From assembly GCA_007122045.1 (NCBI GenBank), contig SKJM01000682.1, positions 1-17,713 on the forward strand: a stretch of DNA of 17,713 nt, read 5' to 3'. The notes under the pieces are model-generated. The model was not told where the DNA came from. It made no database searches and saw only the letters and a list, made by a program, of their open reading frames with translations. The position numbers were made by a program, and so were the translations under genes. Numbering within the stretch: the stretch's first letter is position 1; the number at the start of each line of letters is the position of its first letter. This stretch comes from Planctomycetales bacterium (lineage in GTDB: Bacteria; Planctomycetota; Planctomycetia; Pirellulales; Thermoguttaceae). Below are positions 1-7,491 of this stretch, in pieces.

Positions 1-1293
1 GCCCGTCTCGTCGACCTCCTGGTGCTTGTCGAGGAAGCGGAACATGGGTCCGAGGCGGAACCGGTCGACGAACTCGACGATCGAGTGCAGCTCCTCCAGC
101 CGGTTCTCCAGCGGCGTGCCGGTGAGCACGATGGCCTGCGGCGACTGAAGCTGTTTGACGCTTTGCGCGGTGCGCGTCTTCCAGTTCTTGATGCGCTGGG
201 CCTCGTCGAGAACGACCAGGTCGGGCTGCCAGGCGCGGATGGCGTCGAGGTCGCGGTGGATCACATCGTAGTTGACCAGCTTGTAGAATCCTTCGGCCTG
301 GTAAGCACGTTGCCGTTCGGCAATGGTGCCCTCGACCACCATCGCTTGGCGGCCGGTGAACTTCTCGATCTCCTGCTTCCACTGGTGCTTCAGCGACGTG
401 GGCGAGACGATGAGCACGCGTTCGATACCGGCGACGCGGGCGAGGATTTCGGCCGCGGCGATGGCCTGGATCGTCTTGCCCAGGCCCATGTCGTCGGCAA
501 TGAGCGCCCGGCCGGCCTTGGCGGCGAACAGGGCGCCCTCGCGCTGGTACGGGTAGAGCGGCACCTTGAGGATTCGCTTCCAGGCGGCCGCATTCGCGCG
601 GCCGAACAAGCGTTCTACTTCGTCGCGCACGTGTTCGCGGTCGCGCATCTCGGCGACGGTGTTCAGGGCGTCGTCGTAGCAGCGCACCTCGTGCCGGCTG
701 AACGTGCCCGCCTTCTTCAGGAACAGGTGGAATCGGGCGTGCGCGCCGTCCTTCAGCCGCCCTCGGTCGTCGAAGTACCGCCCGGCGCATCGCTTCAGGG
801 CGGCGGGGCACTCGGTGCCGGGGCGGAAGATCACCTCGCGCCGGGCGCCGTAGTGCAGGTAGACCTGCGAGTACGCCGGCTGGAAGCCCAGGGCGAGCTG
901 CTCCTTCGCGCCGCGCCCCTGCTCCAGCCGGGCCAGGGTGAACTCGATGTGCTTGCACGTCCCCAGCGTGTTGACCGCGTAATCGGGGCAGGAGCAGAAG
1001 TTCTCGCCCAACGCACACCCGCGGATGGCCACCCGGTAGGTCTTGCCGGAAGCCGGGTTCGTGACCCGATAGTCGGAAAACAGCGGCTCGTCGCCCAGGT
1101 TCTCCAGCTCGAACTCCTGTTCCCGCCCGAACTGCCGCCGCAGCTCGACCTGCCACTGTTCCAGCGACATCTCGTCGGGCTTGCGGGTGCGGGAGATTTT
1201 GCGGGCTTTGCGGGCGGGCTTGTCGTTGGTCGCGGCAGCCTTCGATCGGGGGGGCGCGGAGCGTGTCGCAGCGGGTGAGGTCGGCCGAGCCAT
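1..1293 (-). CDS. SNF2-family DEAD/DEAH-like helicase with SWIM zinc finger (N-terminal 431 aa, truncated by window edge)
   Basis: Translating the minus strand from the ATG at 1293 gives an open frame of 431 codons to the window edge. The start is supported by GGAGG about 6 bp upstream (1304-1300). Residues 1-40 are basic and low complexity. A SWIM zinc finger follows, with C100, C102, C113 and H115. The SNF2 ATPase core has the Walker A region DDMGLGKT (Lys273), motif Ia-like IVSPTSLKHQW, a DEAQ Walker B box at 363-366 and the motif III-like LTGTPLENR. In this family ATP hydrolysis drives translocation on double-stranded DNA to remodel protein-DNA complexes; SWIM domains are linked to DNA or protein binding. 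The helicase C domain should lie left of the window. It is transcribed divergently from the FHA-dnaE pair. The family call is secure; the cellular role is not known. Confidence 0.93.
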   Translation of the reverse strand, partial: MARPTSPAATRSAPPRSKAAATNDKPARKARKISRTRKPDEMSLEQWQVELRRQFGREQEFELENLGDEPLFSDYRVTNPASGKTYRVAIRGCALGENFCSCPDYAVNTLGTCKHIEFTLARLEQGRGAKEQLALGFQPAYSQVYLHYGARREVIFRPGTECPAALKRCAGRYFDDRGRLKDGAHARFHLFLKKAGTFSRHEVRCYDDALNTVAEMRDREHVRDEVERLFGRANAAAWKRILKVPLYPYQREGALFAAKAGRALIADDMGLGKTIQAIAAAEILARVAGIERVLIVSPTSLKHQWKQEIEKFTGRQAMVVEGTIAERQRAYQAEGFYKLVNYDVIHRDLDAIRAWQPDLVVLDEAQRIKNWKTRTAQSVKQLQSPQAIVLTGTPLENRLEELHSIVEFVDRFRLGPMFRFLDKHQEVDETG

Positions 1294-1466
1294 GGGATCC
1301 CTCCGTTTTGCGGGTGTCCGTTCGAAAAAAAAGGGGGCCGGTCAGCGCACCCCGGCGCAGGTCGTTGCCTGCGCGGGAATCGGCCGGCGCCGGGTACGCT
1401 GCTTCGGCAAGTAGGCTGAGTTTATCGCAACGCGGCCGGCCTGCCAAGTGCCGGTCTGTGCACCTC

Positions 1467-1495
1467 TTGTGGAATCGGCATCGGGCTGGTACAAA
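1467..1495 (+). promoter_or_regulatory. Weak candidate promoter for FHA-dnaE
   Basis: TTGTGG (1467-1472) and TACAAA (1490-1495) are separated by 17 bp and lie about 65 bp upstream of the chosen FHA start. The match to the sigma-70 consensus is only partial (3/6 and 4/6), so this is a candidate based on spacing and location. Confidence 0.3.
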
Positions 1496-1561
1496 AGAAT
1501 GAATTGGTGGCGCCGGCGGCGCCGCACGGTAGGGCACGGGTTGGGAACGGACGGCACACTG

Positions 1562-2236
1562 ATGGCACTGGTTACCCTGCGTGTATTGGACGGCGCCGAT
1601 CGCGGCCACACCTTCGAGGAAGTCCCCACCCCGCTGAGCATCGGACGCGAGGACGGAAATGCCGTCCAGCTCAACGACGAGCGGGTGAGCCGCTTCCACC
1701 TGAAAATCCAGGAGGATCACGACCGCATCGTGCTGACCGACCTGCAAAGCACCAACGGCACGAAGGTCAACGGCGAGAGCGTGCAGCTTTGGATCCTCCG
1801 GCCCGGCGACGTGCTGACCGTCGGCCGCAGCCTGCTGCTGTTCGGCTCGCGCGAAGAGATTGCCCGGCGGCTGGCCGCCCTGCGGGAGGGCAGGCCGGAG
1901 GGGGGCATCCCCCTGGAGATGGACGAACTGGAGGACCCGACCGAGTCGGTCCCGCTCGAGTTCGAGTTGGGCTTCGGCGACGACCCCGACGTGCAGGGGA
2001 CCCTCCACGCCCTGCTGCCGCCGGCGCTGCCGCGAGACCTCGACCCCGGCCAGGCCGCGCAACTGGCCGAACTGCTGTACTACGTCCACCTCCGCCTCCG
2101 GGGCCTGATCCAGTCGGCCCGGCCGAAGGGCAAGTCCGACCGGATCACCCTCGAGCAGCGGCAGTGGCAAAACATCCTCGACCTTCAAGGCCGGATCGCC
2201 GAGTATCTTCGGGCGATCGGCGAGCCAGGAGAATAA
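1562..2236 (+). CDS. FHA-domain protein
   Basis: This gene encodes 224 aa. The ATG at 1562 is chosen because the FHA beta-sandwich starts at once (MALVTLRVLDGAD). The frame is open back to 1448, and an ATG at 1499 would add an Arg/Trp-rich tail with no recognisable domain. FHA hallmarks are visible: G28-R29-E30, S43xxH46 and N65-G66. FHA domains bind phosphothreonine peptides, so the protein is probably a reader of Ser/Thr kinase signalling. Residues 100-150 are acidic and probably flexible; residues 155-220 are helical and rich in Leu and Arg, with no family I recognise. The stop lies 7 bp before the dnaE start and the dnaE ribosome-binding site overlaps this gene's last codons, so the two are probably co-transcribed. 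No good ribosome-binding site is visible at 1562, so the start is less certain than the domain. Confidence 0.88.
   Translation: MALVTLRVLDGADRGHTFEEVPTPLSIGREDGNAVQLNDERVSRFHLKIQEDHDRIVLTDLQSTNGTKVNGESVQLWILRPGDVLTVGRSLLLFGSREEIARRLAALREGRPEGGIPLEMDELEDPTESVPLEFELGFGDDPDVQGTLHALLPPALPRDLDPGQAAQLAELLYYVHLRLRGLIQSARPKGKSDRITLEQRQWQNILDLQGRIAEYLRAIGEPGE
2227..2233 (+). promoter_or_regulatory. Ribosome-binding site of dnaE inside the end of the FHA gene
   Basis: AGGAGAA sits 10 bp before the dnaE ATG at 2244 and overlaps the final codons of the FHA gene (stop 2234-2236). It fixes the dnaE start and suggests translational coupling of the two genes. Confidence 0.75.
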
Positions 2237-2243
2237 TCCCACG

Positions 2244-5200
2244 ATGAGCACGGACGCCTTCACCCACCTGCACTGCCACAGCCACTACAGCCTGCTCGAC
2301 GGCGCCGGCACGATCGACCGGCTGCTCGACCGCACCGCCGAGTTGGGCATGACCGCCCTGGCCCTGACCGACCACGGCAACCTGCATGGCGCGGTCGAGT
2401 TCTACCGCGCGGCGAAGCAGCGCGGCATCAACCCCGTGCTCGGCTACGAAGCCTACATCGCCCCCCGGAGCCGGTTCCATAAAGACGCCTCGGGTATGAA
2501 GGACGCCAGCTTCCACCTGACGCTGCTGGCGCAGAACCTGACCGGCTTCCGCAACCTGTTGAAGCTGGCCTCGGCCGCGTTCACCGAGGGCTTCTACTTC
2601 CGGCCCCGAATCGACAAGGAATTGCTCGAAGCCCACAACGAGGGGCTGCTGTGCCTCAGCGGATGCGCGTCGAGTGAGATCAGCCGCATCCTGGCCGACG
2701 GGCAGGCCAACGCCGTCCGCCGGGCGGAAGAAGTGGCCGCCTGGTTCCATCGCGTATTCCGCGATCGGTACTTCATCGAAATCCAGAACAACGGCCTGGA
2801 GGTCCAGCAGCTTGCCCTGGAAGGCGCGTGCGGGTTGGCCCAGCGCATGGGACTCCCGCTGGTCGCCACCAGCGACGTGCATTACGTTCACCAGGCCGAC
2901 GCCGGCGCGCAGGATATTCTGATTTGCGTGAACACGGGCAAGTTCCGCACCGACCAGAAGCGCATGCGCATGGAAACCGACCAATTCCACCTGCGCAGCC
3001 CGAAGGAAATGTACGACGCCTTCCCCGGCCGGGCCGACGCCGTGCGCCGCAGCCAGGAGATTGCCGACTCGGTCGACATCGAGCTGGAACTGGGGCAGCG
3101 GCACTTCCCCGTGTTCCCGCCGCCGGACGAGAAGACCTCGGCCGATTATCTGCGCGAGCTGTGCATCAAGGGGCTCAAGGAGCGGTACGCCGACGATCCC
3201 GAACGCTGCCCCGGCGGCGAGCTTTCCGACGACGTGGTGGCCCGGCTCGACCGCGAGTTGGGCGTTATCGAGAAACTCGGCTTCCCGAACTACTTCCTCA
3301 TCGTGTGGGATTTCGTCAACTTCGCGCGTTCGCGGGGCATTCCGGCCACGGCCCGCGGGTCGGGCGTCGGCTCGCTCGTGTCCTACGCGCTGTACCTCAG
3401 CCACGTTTGCCCGCTGAAGTACGACCTGCTGTTCGAACGCTTTCTCGACGAGAGCCGCCGCGAGGCGCCGGACATCGACATCGACTTCTGCCAGCAGCGC
3501 CGGGCCGAAGTGATCCAGTACGTGAAGGACCGCTACGGCGTGGAAAACGTGGCGCAAATCGGCACGTTCGGCACGCTGCAAGCGAAGGCGGCCATTCGCG
3601 ACGTGGGCCGGGCCATCGGGCTGCCCATCGCGCGCGTCGACTCGGTCGTGGCCATGGTGCCGCCCGTGCTGAATATCAAGCTCGAAAAGGCGCTGGAAAC
3701 GAGCGATCAACTCCGCGAAGCGCGCGAGAAGGACCCCCAGGTGCGCGAACTGATCGACTTCGCCCGCCAGGTCGAGGGGCTCGCCCGGAACATCGGCACG
3801 CACGCCGCCGCCGTCGTGATCGCCGACCGGCCGCTGACCGACTACGTGCCCTTGCAGCGCATCACGGGCAAGGAAGAGATCATCACGCAATGGTCGATGA
3901 ACGACGTGGAGCGAGCCGGCCTGCTGAAGATGGACTTCCTCGGGCTGCGCAACCTGACGATCCTGGCGAAGGCGGTCGAGCTGGTCGAGCAGATGACCGG
4001 CCGGCGGATCGACCCGTACCGCTTCCCGCTCGAGGATCAGGCCACGTTCGACATCTTCGCCCGGGGCGAAACGAAGGGCGTGTTCCAGTTCGAAAGCGGC
4101 GGCATTCGCGAGCTGTTGCAGCGGATGAAGCCCGACCACTTCCGCGACATCATCGCCACGAACGCCCTGTACCGGCCCGGCCCGCTCGAAGGCGGCATGG
4201 TCGACGACTACATCCAGGTGAAGCACGGCCGCCGCAAGCCCGAGTACAAGCACCCGGTGATGAAGGACGTGCTCGAGGAAACGCACGGCGTGATGGTGTA
4301 CCAGGAGCAGGTCATGCGCATCCTCAACCGGCTGGGCGGCATCCGGCTGGCCGACGCCTATACCTGCATCAAGGCCATCAGCAAGAAGAAGCTCGAACTC
4401 ATTGCCAAGTTCCGGCAGGAGTTCATCACCGGCTCCGGTGAAAAGGGCCTTGCCAAGAATGAGGCGGAAGACCTGTTCGGGCTGATCGAGAAGTTCGCGG
4501 GTTACGGCTTCAATAAGTGTGTGGCCGGCGATACGGTCATCGTCGATGCAACCACTGGGCAGCGAACGACCGTCGAGCAGCTTTTCCGCAAGGCCATCGG
4601 CGCACGGAAACTGCCTCCTTCACGGGCCGAGATGCCCGTCTTTACCATTCACGCTCTGGGCGAAGACGGCCGCCTGCACGTTCGCCGGGTGACCGACGTG
4701 GTGTGGAACGGCCGCAAGCCGGTCTATGAATTGACGACGGCGCAGGGCAAGCGGCTGGTCGCCACGGGTAACCATCCGCTACGTACGCTTGACGGCTGGC
4801 GCCTGCTGAGCGAATTGCAGCCGGGCGACGCCGTCGCCGCGCCGCGCCGGCTTCCCGTGACAGAGGGCCAGCGCTGGCCGCGCCATGAGGTGGTGTTGCT
4901 GGCGCACCTGCTGGCCGAGGGCAATACGTGCCATCCCGCGTGCTTGTACTTCTACAATAATGATCGGCTTCTGATCGACGACTTTGTCGAGGCGGCCGAG
5001 GCGTTCCCGGAATCGGCTGCCCGGGTGACCCAGCGCCGCGGACGGTTCGAGGTATGTGTGGGCCGCGGTGAGGAAACCCGGTTCCAGCCCGGCCAAACTC
5101 CGTGGAACGCCGGCGGCGCCGCGCTGGCCGTCAAGTCGGCTTCGAAACGGAGCGGCGCGTTTCGCTGGGTCGAACAATTGGGCCTGATCGGCTGCAAGGC

Positions 5201-7223
5201 CGGAGCGAAGTTCGTGCCGCCCGCGGCGTTCAAGCTTGTCGACGAGCAGATCGAGCTGCTGCTCGGCCGGCTTTGGGCCGGCGACGGCTTCATCGGCTCG
5301 GCCGGACAAATGCCCTTTTACGCCACCGCGTCCGCCCAACTCGCCCGCGACGTGCAAACCCTGCTGCTGCGGCTGGGGATTGTGGCCGGCGTCCACGCGA
5401 AGACCATGCGGTACGTACACCATGGGCAGCCTCGCGAAGCTCAGGGCTACACGGTTCACCTCGTCGGCGACGACTCGATTACTGCGTTTCTCGACCGCGT
5501 GGCCGTGCATGCCATCGGCCGCGAACGGCAGGTGGAGTCCTATCGGCAGTACATCGCGCAGTGCGGAACGGCGCGATCGAGCAAAGACACCATTCCCGCC
5601 GAAGTTAGCCGCTGGGTCGACGACGAGCGGCGAAGCGCCGGCCTCAAGTGGCGCGATCTCGAAGCGCAAAGCGGCGTGTCGATTCGGGAACTGGTCCGCC
5701 GGAATCCTTCCGCCAAGCGCGGTTTCCGCCGGGCGACCATCGCGCGGCTTGCACAGTTCTTCGGCTCCCGTCGGTTGCAGCAGATTGCGCAGTCGGACGT
5801 TTTCTGGGACCGCATCGTGTCCATCGAGCCGGCCGGAGTGACCGACACCTACGACCTGACGGTCGAGGACGATCACAACTTCGTTGCCGACGGATTGATC
5901 GTTCATAACAGCCATTCCACGGCCTACGCCCTGATCGCCTACATGACCGCCTACCTGAAGGCGCACTACCCGGTGGCGTTCATGGCGGCGCTGCTTTCGA
6001 GCGATATTCCCGGGCGGAACTTCAAGCGGAAGGATTCGGTCGTCGAACACATGGACGACTGCAAGCGGATGGGCATTGCCGTGCACCCGCCCGACGTGAA
6101 CCGCTCCGAGGCCGAGTTCGCCGTCGACGGGCAGAACATCTGCTTCGCGCTTTCCGCCATCAAGGGTTGCGGGGCCGGCGCGGCCCGGGCCATTGCCGAC
6201 GAGCGGCGCGGCAACGGTCCCTACCACAGCCTGTTCGACTTCTGCGAACGGCTCGATCCCGGCACGGTCGGCCGCGCGGCCATCGAAACCCTGGTCAAGG
6301 CCGGGGCGTTCGACTCGCTCGGCGATAACCGGGCGCAGCAGTTCGCCGCCATCGACCGGGCGCTGCAGTCGGGCGCGTCGGCCGCGGCCGACCGGCGCAG
6401 CGGGCAGCTCGGCCTGTTCGGCGAAGAGGAAGCGCCCGAGGAAAGCGGCGCCGCCGGCCTGCCCGACGTACCCGAATGGGACGACCGCCAGCGGCTCGCC
6501 CGCGAAAAGGAAGTGCTCGGCTTCTACCTTTCGCAACATCCGCTCGAAGAGTACGAAGAGACGTTCGCCACCTACCGTTCGCACCGCACCAGCGAATTGG
6601 GCAAGCTGGCGCCGAAGGCCGAGGTGTACCTCGGCGGTATGCTGGCGGCGCTGAAGTACTCGCACACGAAGAACCCCCAGCCCGGCAAACCCTCGCGATA
6701 CGTGATGTTCGACCTCGAGGACACCGACGGGCTGGTGCGGTGCATCGTCTGGCCCGACAAGTTCGTCGAGTTCGGCGAACTGGTCGAGGCCGACGCGATC
6801 CTGATGGTGCGCGGCAAGGTCGACAAGCGGCCCGACAGCGAGGAGGCGACGCTCATCGTCGACGAGCTGATCCCGCTCGACCAGCTTGCCGAGCGCTACA
6901 CCCGTGGCGTGGCCATCCGGCTGGTCGAACAACAGCACGGGGAGGGGGTGGTCGAGCAGCTTCACGAGATCCTCTGCGGCTACCCCGGCACGCGCGAGTT
7001 GAGCCTGGTCATTTACCTTCGCGACGGCAGCCGGGTGCCGTGCTCGTGCCGGGACGTTCGGGTGGAGATCAACGCCGAAATGCGCCGGCGGGTGGAGGAG
7101 GTGCTCGGTCCGGGGAACTTCCGCCTGATCGCCTCTCCGCCCCGCCCCGCCCCCGCTCGCGCGGGCGCCCAGCGCGGCGGCTCCAACTGGCGCGGGAACG
7201 GCCGGGGGCGGAAGCCGAAATGA
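2244..7223 (+). CDS. dnaE: DNA polymerase III alpha subunit, interrupted by an intein
   Basis: This 1659-aa precursor is the catalytic subunit of the replicative polymerase. Residues 8-220 form the PHP domain (HLHCHSHYSLLDG at 8-20, LTDHGNLHGAVEFY). The C-family polymerase core carries RGSGVGSLVSYAL and PDIDIDFC, with probable catalytic aspartates D412 and D414, and KMDFLGLR with the third, D564. The conserved GYGFNK/SHSTAYALIAY motif is split after K758 by a 464-aa intein (residues 759-1222) and resumes at S1223. The C-terminal extein has a helix-hairpin-helix segment (IKGCGAGAARAI, about 1305) and an OB fold (about 1460-1545). The tail ends in a basic, low-complexity Arg/Pro/Gly region. Removing the intein leaves about 1195 aa, normal for bacterial DnaE. 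The replicative subunit is essential, so the intein presumably splices. An FHA gene lies just upstream, and no other replication gene is in the window. Confidence 0.97.
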   Translation: MSTDAFTHLHCHSHYSLLDGAGTIDRLLDRTAELGMTALALTDHGNLHGAVEFYRAAKQRGINPVLGYEAYIAPRSRFHKDASGMKDASFHLTLLAQNLTGFRNLLKLASAAFTEGFYFRPRIDKELLEAHNEGLLCLSGCASSEISRILADGQANAVRRAEEVAAWFHRVFRDRYFIEIQNNGLEVQQLALEGACGLAQRMGLPLVATSDVHYVHQADAGAQDILICVNTGKFRTDQKRMRMETDQFHLRSPKEMYDAFPGRADAVRRSQEIADSVDIELELGQRHFPVFPPPDEKTSADYLRELCIKGLKERYADDPERCPGGELSDDVVARLDRELGVIEKLGFPNYFLIVWDFVNFARSRGIPATARGSGVGSLVSYALYLSHVCPLKYDLLFERFLDESRREAPDIDIDFCQQRRAEVIQYVKDRYGVENVAQIGTFGTLQAKAAIRDVGRAIGLPIARVDSVVAMVPPVLNIKLEKALETSDQLREAREKDPQVRELIDFARQVEGLARNIGTHAAAVVIADRPLTDYVPLQRITGKEEIITQWSMNDVERAGLLKMDFLGLRNLTILAKAVELVEQMTGRRIDPYRFPLEDQATFDIFARGETKGVFQFESGGIRELLQRMKPDHFRDIIATNALYRPGPLEGGMVDDYIQVKHGRRKPEYKHPVMKDVLEETHGVMVYQEQVMRILNRLGGIRLADAYTCIKAISKKKLELIAKFRQEFITGSGEKGLAKNEAEDLFGLIEKFAGYGFNKCVAGDTVIVDATTGQRTTVEQLFRKAIGARKLPPSRAEMPVFTIHALGEDGRLHVRRVTDVVWNGRKPVYELTTAQGKRLVATGNHPLRTLDGWRLLSELQPGDAVAAPRRLPVTEGQRWPRHEVVLLAHLLAEGNTCHPACLYFYNNDRLLIDDFVEAAEAFPESAARVTQRRGRFEVCVGRGEETRFQPGQTPWNAGGAALAVKSASKRSGAFRWVEQLGLIGCKAGAKFVPPAAFKLVDEQIELLLGRLWAGDGFIGSAGQMPFYATASAQLARDVQTLLLRLGIVAGVHAKTMRYVHHGQPREAQGYTVHLVGDDSITAFLDRVAVHAIGRERQVESYRQYIAQCGTARSSKDTIPAEVSRWVDDERRSAGLKWRDLEAQSGVSIRELVRRNPSAKRGFRRATIARLAQFFGSRRLQQIAQSDVFWDRIVSIEPAGVTDTYDLTVEDDHNFVADGLIVHNSHSTAYALIAYMTAYLKAHYPVAFMAALLSSDIPGRNFKRKDSVVEHMDDCKRMGIAVHPPDVNRSEAEFAVDGQNICFALSAIKGCGAGAARAIADERRGNGPYHSLFDFCERLDPGTVGRAAIETLVKAGAFDSLGDNRAQQFAAIDRALQSGASAAADRRSGQLGLFGEEEAPEESGAAGLPDVPEWDDRQRLAREKEVLGFYLSQHPLEEYEETFATYRSHRTSELGKLAPKAEVYLGGMLAALKYSHTKNPQPGKPSRYVMFDLEDTDGLVRCIVWPDKFVEFGELVEADAILMVRGKVDKRPDSEEATLIVDELIPLDQLAERYTRGVAIRLVEQQHGEGVVEQLHEILCGYPGTRELSLVIYLRDGSRVPCSCRDVRVEINAEMRRRVEEVLGPGNFRLIASPPRPAPARAGAQRGGSNWRGNGRGRKPK
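4518..5909 (+). mobile_element. Intein in dnaE with LAGLIDADG-type homing endonuclease
   Basis: The element is in frame and covers DnaE residues 759-1222. The N-terminal splicing block starts with C759 (CVAGDTVIVDATTGQ). Block B is TGNHPL with T841 and H844. Block F is DTYDLTVEDDHNFVADG and block G is LIVHN, followed by the C-extein nucleophile S1223. All residues expected for standard protein splicing (Cys1, block B Thr/His, terminal His-Asn, Ser+1) are present. The centre carries two LAGLIDADG-like helices, LLAHLLAEG (885-893) and LLGRLWAGDG (1006-1015), with acidic residues E892 and D1014 in the metal-binding positions. This suggests an endonuclease that may still be active. A helix-turn-helix-like stretch follows at about 1133-1183. 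The element has no nucleotide repeats at its ends, as expected for inteins. Confidence 0.95.
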
Positions 7224-7272
7224 CCGCCGGCGTAATATTGCCCCCGCCCAGCATGCTCGGAACGTCCCCTGG

Positions 7273-7304
7273 CCCTGCCGCCATCGTGGGCAGAACCGGC
7301 AGGG
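7273..7304 (+). terminator. GC-rich inverted repeat in the dnaE / HEAT-gene convergent gap
   Basis: An 8-bp perfect inverted repeat, CCCTGCCG (7273-7280) and CGGCAGGG (7297-7304), has a 16-nt loop, and flanking CCTG/CAGG may extend it. It lies 50 bp after the dnaE stop in the 268-bp gap between dnaE and the minus-strand HEAT-like gene. No T-run follows on either strand, so it is not a classical intrinsic terminator. I see no gene in the rest of the gap. Confidence 0.3.
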
Positions 7305-7491
7305 AACAGGTCGCCGTTGCGAACAGGACAAGCTCGCCGACGAAGCGCGGGGAAGTACACGGCATGACTTCACTCCACGTATAATCGCTTGACAGAAAAC
7401 CGACTCACGCCCATGGCCAGGCACCGGGGCAGCGTTATTGTGGCTTACGCCCGGTCGCTTGTCCATGCACGTCGCGTCACCGGGCGCGTCG

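Noticed and set aside
22..1278. 418-aa plus-strand open frame
   Set aside because: It is antisense to the SNF2 helicase frame, which carries SWIM, Walker A and DEAQ motifs; the plus frame is low-complexity Leu/Val/Ala/Gly-rich.
2145..4286. 713-aa minus-strand open frame opposite dnaE
   Set aside because: It is a shadow of dnaE in GC-rich DNA (composition rich in Val, His, Gln and Ala); it has no domain and covers the conserved polymerase core.
7069..7365. Minus-strand 98-aa frame with a signal-peptide-like start after dnaE
   Set aside because: It runs into the dnaE 3' end, turns into Arg/Pro/Gly-rich sequence and has no ribosome-binding site.
7380..7394. Perfect TATAAT followed by TTGACA on the plus strand
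   Set aside because: The order and spacing are wrong for one promoter, no -35 box precedes TATAAT, and no plausible plus-strand gene follows; the next frame is antisense to the HEAT-like gene.
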